64,000 nt of DNA from Hymenobacter swuensis DY53 (GTDB lineage: Bacteria > Bacteroidota > Bacteroidia > Cytophagales > Hymenobacteraceae). The notes under the pieces were generated by a model, which saw only the letters and a program-made list of their open reading frames with translations, had not been told where the DNA came from and ran no database searches. The stretch is from assembly GCF_000576555.1 (NCBI RefSeq), contig NZ_CP007145.1, forward strand, positions 2,604,001 to 2,668,000, given 5' to 3'. Below are positions 59,900-64,000 of the stretch, piece after piece (position 1 is the first letter of the stretch; each line of letters begins with the position of its first letter). The position numbers and the translations under genes were made by a program.

Positions 59900-62314
59900 T
59901 TATTGAAAGACGATGCGCTGGGTTTCGCTGGTGTCGCCGATGAAGCGTAGCAGGTACACACCCGGTTGCAGCTGCCCGCGCGGGATGTTGAGTGTGCTCT
60001 GCTTCTCTACGCTCACCCGCCCCACCGTGCGGCCCACGAGGTCCAGCACCTCGATATGCTTGACGTGCGTAGCATTGGCCCCCAACTTCACGACGACCTG
60101 ATTAGCAGTAGGGTTGGGGAATACGTCGATAGTCGATTGGGCCGATGCAGTGGTCGTGGCCGTGACGCGGCAGTTGGTAGCCGCTGGTCCTTTACCCGTG
60201 ATGGCCGCGGTGGAAGTTGCTACTACCACCTTGTCTAACTGCGCATTACCACCGGCGTTGTAGCCAATAGTGAGTGAGTGTGCGCCGACTGTTAAGGCCC
60301 CTTCCTTCAGTTTCAGCCAGCGCCAGCCAGCCGTTGCGCCTACCTCTCTTATGCTGACGTCGTCGATGTAATAGGTAGTGGCCACCTGTCCCATATCAAA
60401 CAGAAAAGTGGTGGAGGCCAGCGAGGTGGTGATGGTCCAAGTCACTTGCTGCCACGCCGTGCCAATGGCTTGGTCGGCTTGATATTGGGGGCTGCTGGGG
60501 CCAGTGGATAAGCGGATAGAGCCGCCGGGAGACGCCGCTCTTACCCAGTAAGAAATCTGATACTGCTTACCAATGGTAGTCGGAAAGGCCGCACTGGTTA
60601 CCTGCACGCGCCACTGGTTACCGGGTTGGGCGGTCGGGTTGACTACTTTCATCGAGCCCGTGCCGCTGTGGGCTTCCGACGCTACCGTGTTGGCCGTGAT
60701 GGTGGCACCACTGGAATTGAGCGTTGTCCAGCCGGTCAGGCCGTTCTCGAAGCTTGGGTTTGTAGCCAGTTGGCTGGTCACTGCCTGAAAAGGCTCGTTA
60801 TCCACTTTTATCCAGTAGCCATACTCCTCCGTGGCCGGGACATTCAGGCGGGCCAGGTAATTGTAGGTGGCGGCGCTGTCCACGGTAAAGGGCAGAGTCA
60901 GCAGGGCGGCGGCGGCGGTTGGGGCCGTGTTCGGGCTGCTCAGGCCGCTTTGTACCTTCACGTAGCTTCCGTTGGAGGCAGACGTGTCGGCCACCACGTT
61001 CCAGCTTGTTCCTACCGTGGCACACTCGGCTTCCAGCCAGTAGCGTTTGCCCAACGGTTCGGCCGGCAGCGTGGGTGTGCTGGTGCCCCACCACTGGTAC
61101 CAGCGCAGATAATTAACCTGCGGATAGGGATGCACAGTGATATTGGTGTTGACAGTAGTATTACCAAGCAGAAACTTCTCGACAAACGCCTCCACGGCCG
61201 GCTGCTGCGTGGCCGGCACGGCGCAGTGATTGTGGCCGCCATCAATGTAAAAGCCGAACCGGTCGCCGATACCGAACGTGTTCCAGACTACGTGCGCGGC
61301 CCGCGCCGACACATAGGCCGCGGGGTTGGCCAGCCACTCGAAGTCGGTATTGGCCGTTACCAGCAAGGCCCGGGGGGCAATCATGGCCATCAGCTCGTGG
61401 TGGTCGTGCGGGAGTTTGGCTACGTTCGTACCCTGAAACTGCTGCATGTCGTCTTTGAACCAGCGGTAGTCGGTGGCCCCGAGCTTTTCCACCGCGCCCA
61501 ACGTTTCGGATACCCGCCAGGCCGGCGCGCCTCCCCCACCCGATTCCTGGGCAATAGTGAGGGCAATTCGCTCGTCGAAGGCCCCGGAAAACAGGGCCAT
61601 TTTGCCGGCGTAGGAGCAGCCCGTCACGGCCAAGCGGCGCAGGTTGATGGGCAGCGTGGTCTGCACCAGCTCCAGCCCGTCGATAAGCCGACTCACGCCC
61701 CAGGCCCAGGCGCTATACTGCCCCGAGTTGGCCAGCGTCTGGCTGGGATAGAGGCGATAGTAAGGGTCGGTTTGCTGCGGGTTGCCGTAGGCCGTGACCT
61801 GGTTGTGGTTGAAGCGGATGGTGGCCACGTTGCGGCTGGTAAACACCGTGCCCGGGATGCTCCCGGTAGCACTGTTCATGCCGATGACGGCCGGAAATGG
61901 CCCAGTGCCGCCAGCCGGCAGCACTACTTCTGAAGTAAGAGTAAGCGTCTGGCCATTTTCGGTCACGTTCACCGTCAGGATGCCGGTATTTGGCGTGGTA
62001 CCGGCGGCGTAGCTGGCCGTGATATTCTGGGGCCGGGGCGGCTTGGTACCGATTTCGTAGTTCTCGATTTCGGCCTTGATTTCGTTGCGGCGGCACTCCC
62101 AGTCGCTAAAGCTGGTAGAGCGGCTGGAGTTGTCGGACTTCATAAACGGGTCCGTTAGCGGCTGCACCGTCGGCAGCTGGCCAAAAGCCGGCAAGGGCGG
62201 CGCAACGCAACTGCCGCCGGTGTTTTCGGTGGTATACACCAGTGGTATCTGTGCCGAGGCACTCAGGCTGAGCACCGTCAGCGCCAAGGCGGCAAGGGTA
62301 GTGGTTGTTTTCAT
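59900..62314 (-). CDS. Secreted CE15-like esterase with nested CBMs and T9SS tail
   Basis: This 804-residue protein has a signal peptide (residues 1-22). A CE15-like (glucuronoyl methylesterase-type) domain follows (about 60-400), with nucleophile motif GCSYAGK (S234), an acid candidate in AQESGGGG (E257) and H361 in GGHNHCA. Residues 421-514 and 660-700 look like two halves of one CBM6/35-like domain (WLEAECATVG ... GYWIKVDN and WRWLKLKEGALTVGAHSLTI). A CBM4_9-type domain (about 518-658) is inserted between them. The last 75 residues (TIDVFPNPTANQVV ... GVYLLRFIGD) are a type A T9SS sorting signal, so the protein should be secreted. It likely cuts lignin-glucuronoxylan esters or a related ester. 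The ATG is at 62312-62314. Confidence 0.88.
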   Translation of the reverse strand: MKTTTTLAALALTVLSLSASAQIPLVYTTENTGGSCVAPPLPAFGQLPTVQPLTDPFMKSDNSSRSTSFSDWECRRNEIKAEIENYEIGTKPPRPQNITASYAAGTTPNTGILTVNVTENGQTLTLTSEVVLPAGGTGPFPAVIGMNSATGSIPGTVFTSRNVATIRFNHNQVTAYGNPQQTDPYYRLYPSQTLANSGQYSAWAWGVSRLIDGLELVQTTLPINLRRLAVTGCSYAGKMALFSGAFDERIALTIAQESGGGGAPAWRVSETLGAVEKLGATDYRWFKDDMQQFQGTNVAKLPHDHHELMAMIAPRALLVTANTDFEWLANPAAYVSARAAHVVWNTFGIGDRFGFYIDGGHNHCAVPATQQPAVEAFVEKFLLGNTTVNTNITVHPYPQVNYLRWYQWWGTSTPTLPAEPLGKRYWLEAECATVGTSWNVVADTSASNGSYVKVQSGLSSPNTAPTAAAALLTLPFTVDSAATYNYLARLNVPATEEYGYWIKVDNEPFQAVTSQLATNPSFENGLTGWTTLNSSGATITANTVASEAHSGTGSMKVVNPTAQPGNQWRVQVTSAAFPTTIGKQYQISYWVRAASPGGSIRLSTGPSSPQYQADQAIGTAWQQVTWTITTSLASTTFLFDMGQVATTYYIDDVSIREVGATAGWRWLKLKEGALTVGAHSLTIGYNAGGNAQLDKVVVATSTAAITGKGPAATNCRVTATTTASAQSTIDVFPNPTANQVVVKLGANATHVKHIEVLDLVGRTVGRVSVEKQSTLNIPRGQLQPGVYLLRFIGDTSETQRIVFQ

Positions 62315-62980
62315 GGCATGGGAATTTTGTGAGGTAAAGCGAGGAACAGGGGGATGCAATGGGTAGCCATCGGCGCAGCGGTGGCAGAAGCAGGTCAGGC
62401 GGGTCTGGGCATAGGCGAATGAGCGAAGCAGTGGAAATATGAGTGAACTCAGTTTTAGTCAGGCTACCCGCCTAGTGGCGGAGGCAACACCCACCGCGCG
62501 GCATCAAACTGCTATAGATATAATACCATTTCTCTTTCTTCAATCAGGATCTTCTGCTGCCAGAAAGAGAAGCGGGGCGTGTAGTACTAAAACCGGTTGC
62601 TTTAGGAATATAGCAGACCTTTGAACCAGGCATAACCCCTTGAGCAAAACATTATAAATGAAAGTACCGCAACCGTTTCCACAAACGATTGCATAGTCCC
62701 TAGTCAAGAAATGGCCCTTATGTTATTGTGTAGTCGCTCAGCAGCCCCCATCGATGCATGCGCAGCAGGCAACCTGAATTATAAGTCCAAATAATTCAAT
62801 TTTGCAATGCCAGAATTATTGACAATCTATCCCACAGTATATTCTCGCCACTTCCCTGGCAGGAAGCGTCGCTGCATAAAAACCCGCTGGCAGTTCTGCC
62901 CGCCCAGGTTATACCGCAGACTGGCATTCTTTTTTGCAGTTTAGCTGCCTATAGGGCCTTGGAAGCAGTTCAGCAATTAT
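62315..62980. other. Long non-coding stretch upstream of the esterase
   Basis: These 666 bases hold no credible gene on either strand. They are AT-richer than average from about 62510 to 62850. An inverted repeat GCAACCGTTT-N4-AAACGATTGC (62669-62692) stands alone about 355 bases before the esterase start. The frames of about 60 residues seen on both strands have no conserved features. Confidence 0.5.
62669..62692. promoter_or_regulatory. Operator-like inverted repeat
   Basis: GCAACCGTTT and AAACGATTGC are inverse in 9 of 10 positions around a 4-base spacer. The half-site CAA-CGTTT recalls LacI-family operators, and the esterase gene is downstream. The spacing is not the usual one, so support is weak. 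Confidence 0.3.
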
Positions 62981-63043
62981 TCAACCTGTTCCTTTTTCCC
63001 CCACCGAGCCAGTCGTGCCAGTTAAAATCACGCGTAGTTTCAC
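62981..63043 (-). pseudogene. 5' fragment of an NAD(P)-binding SDR gene
   Basis: From a GTG (63041-63043) the minus strand encodes VKLRVILTGTTGSVGEKGTG and a stop. Fifteen of the first sixteen positions (counting the start codon as Met) match the start of the protein at 58903-59568 (MKLRVILTGTTGMVGEG), then homology ends. At DNA level the first 18 bases differ only in the start codon, followed by synonymous changes, so this is a diverged paralogue start, not a recent copy. It is probably a recombination remnant. Confidence 0.65.
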
Positions 63044-63078
63044 GGGTGTAAGCAGACGAATAAGCGGCGCAGGTGTTT

Positions 63079-63600
63079 TTAAGCCTCGTCGGGGTTCCAA
63101 TAGCCGGTAAACTCCGCGCCCATGTACGCGGCTGCTTCATAAGCATCCACCGGATAATCATCCACAAACTGGGTGTTCCAGAAAAGCTGCCCCAGGGAGC
63201 AATTGAGCTTGATAAAGAACTTGCGCGGGTCTTCGGCTTCCTCCTCCCAGAAATAATCGTGAAACAGGTAGCCTACCTGCGAATCCCGGATATCCAGCGC
63301 CACCGGGTCGCCGGTTGAGCCGCTGCCTACCAACAGCAAATCAGCCTGCAGGGCCCGCTGAAAATCGTCCTCCCACTCCATTTTCTTCTTCAGGCCATTC
63401 ACCTGATCGAAATGCACCTCCCCGATTGCCAGATCGGTATCGAAAGAAAACTCCGCCAACAGCTGCTGTACCTCCACCGGAATGCCCCACTGCTTCATTA
63501 ACTCAGCATTTTCGAGGCGCAGGGGCTCGCGATGCTTCTGGACGTTGATACCAGCCGCCTCCAGTGCCGCCTGCATTTTTTGTATATCCGTCATCATCAA
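63079..63600 (-). CDS. SMI1/KNR4 (SUKH)-type protein
   Basis: This 173-residue acidic protein reads MKQWGIPVEVQQLLAEFSFD, LQADLLLVGSGSTGDPVALD, IRDSQVGYLFHDYFWEEEAE and DPRKFFIKLNCSLGQLFWN, the SUKH/SMI1-KNR4 pattern. Bacterial members are mostly immunity proteins for contact-dependent or polymorphic toxins. No toxin is inside the window; one could lie beyond the right edge. The gene follows the next one by 15 bases, so the two are probably co-transcribed. Confidence 0.8.
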   Translation of the reverse strand: MMMTDIQKMQAALEAAGINVQKHREPLRLENAELMKQWGIPVEVQQLLAEFSFDTDLAIGEVHFDQVNGLKKKMEWEDDFQRALQADLLLVGSGSTGDPVALDIRDSQVGYLFHDYFWEEEAEDPRKFFIKLNCSLGQLFWNTQFVDDYPVDAYEAAAYMGAEFTGYWNPDEA

Positions 63601-63615
63601 TGTGGGATTCGTAGT

Positions 63616-63915
63616 TCAATCACCCTGTGCCAGCAAGCCACAATGCGCCTGCGCTGCCAACTGGATAAGTGTCGCAAATACCGTACGCGTGCCTGAGTGC
63701 ACGGCAGTTGCGGGCAACTGGTGCAGCTGCTGTTGTTTGCGGATAATCAACTCATTGCCCCAACGAAATTCACTGTAGTAATCAAGCCACGATTCGATAA
63801 TTCCGGCTGCTTGCAATTCGATAAACGCCTCGTATTCAATACCGCCAATACGCTCCAGCGTTAAGCCCTTACTCGAAATATTCTGGCTGTCGGGAATCAG
63901 ATAAAAATCCAGCAT
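63616..63915 (-). CDS. Hypothetical protein upstream of SUKH gene
   Basis: This 99-residue protein (MLDFYLIPDSQNISSKGLTL, then AAGIIESWLDYYSEFRWGNE) has no signal or span and I do not recognise a family. It is AT-richer than the housekeeping genes and ends 15 bases before the SUKH-type gene, which suggests a common operon and perhaps a common defensive role. Confidence 0.55.
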   Translation of the reverse strand: MLDFYLIPDSQNISSKGLTLERIGGIEYEAFIELQAAGIIESWLDYYSEFRWGNELIIRKQQQLHQLPATAVHSGTRTVFATLIQLAAQAHCGLLAQGD

Positions 63916-63938
63916 AGTTACTCTTGGTTACAAGCCAA

Positions 63939-63972
63939 AAACGGGATTGAACCATACAGCCCAATCCCGTTT
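63939..63972 (-). terminator. Terminator of a gene beyond the right edge
   Basis: AAACGGGATTG and CAATCCCGTTT form a perfect 11-bp stem with a 12-base loop and a T run on the minus strand. Confidence 0.8.
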
Positions 63973-63977
63973 CCAAT

Positions 63978-63998
63978 TTATTTAGACTCGCCTACCCT
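63978..63998 (-). CDS. Possible 3' end of a gene from outside the window
   Basis: On the minus strand the frame RVGESK then TAA ends 6 bases before the terminator stem at 63939-63972. Only six codons are visible, so this is a guess supported by the terminator position. Confidence 0.3.
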   Translation of the reverse strand, partial: RVGESK

Positions 63999-64000
63999 AC

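Noticed and set aside
62439..62624. 61-codon frame in the stretch before the esterase
   Set aside because: It has no conserved features and lies in the region where a promoter is expected.

Overview
The window looks like chromosome from a high-GC Bacteroidota bacterium, most likely Hymenobacter or a close relative in the Hymenobacteraceae. The reasons are: a type IX secretion C-terminal sorting domain on a secreted esterase, TAnnTTTG-type promoter elements, many TonB-C-terminal and DUF5117-type proteins, a spheroidene-monooxygenase homologue, and several families of short palindromic repeats between genes. The taxonomic call is an inference from content, not from a marker-gene comparison. I found no rRNA, tRNA, CRISPR array or transposase gene.

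Layout. 1-6.5 kb: start of a lipoprotein gene running off the left edge, gatB, two TonB-C proteins and alaS, all on the minus strand. 6.6-9.9 kb: a MerR regulator, a small membrane protein, dprA and a class IV aminotransferase. 9.9-14.7 kb: two paralogous tiny genes, a broken carboxypeptidase-regulatory/hydrolase fusion, thyA and small genes. 14.8-20 kb: an MMPL/RND-like exporter, small hypotheticals, a frameshifted 2'-5' RNA ligase-like gene and an Imm51-like gene. 20-29.3 kb: response regulator, sensor kinase, a Cys-rich four-helix (copper-binding type) protein, and a complete RND efflux operon (adaptor, pump, outer-membrane factor). 29.4-35 kb: DUF5117 metalloprotease, DUF1810, YghZ-type aldo/keto reductase, AraC regulator. 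35.3-42 kb: quinone-oxidoreductase-like gene, then ethanolamine permease, eutB and eutC with three unrelated genes and repeats between eutB and eutC. 42-49.6 kb: hydrolase, DUF7710 pair, UPF1-like helicase, SlyD-type FKBP, AcpH-like phosphodiesterase, stress oxidoreductase and carotenoid monooxygenase homologue. 49.8-57 kb: leuS, an Rrf2 regulator with an NAD(P)H-binding target gene, MmcQ/YjbR, DUF6728 and a long-chain acyl-CoA ligase. 57-64 kb: NTF2-like, DUF389, NAD(P)-binding protein, a large CE15-like esterase with nested carbohydrate-binding modules, and a SUKH-type gene pair.

How the genes work together. Most of the window is housekeeping (translation: gatB, alaS, leuS; nucleotide: thyA; transformation: dprA) interspersed with single accessory genes. 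The clearest functional units are the regulator-kinase-efflux block (20-29 kb), the ethanolamine uptake and cleavage genes (36.4-41.9 kb), and the Rrf2/NAD(P)H-binding gene pair, where two near-identical operators can be read directly (53641-53661 and 54186-54206). Gene decay is visible at three places, and two families of palindromes (A: CGTCATGCTGAGC type; B: GTAGAGACGC type) fill most larger gaps, in two cases nested within each other.
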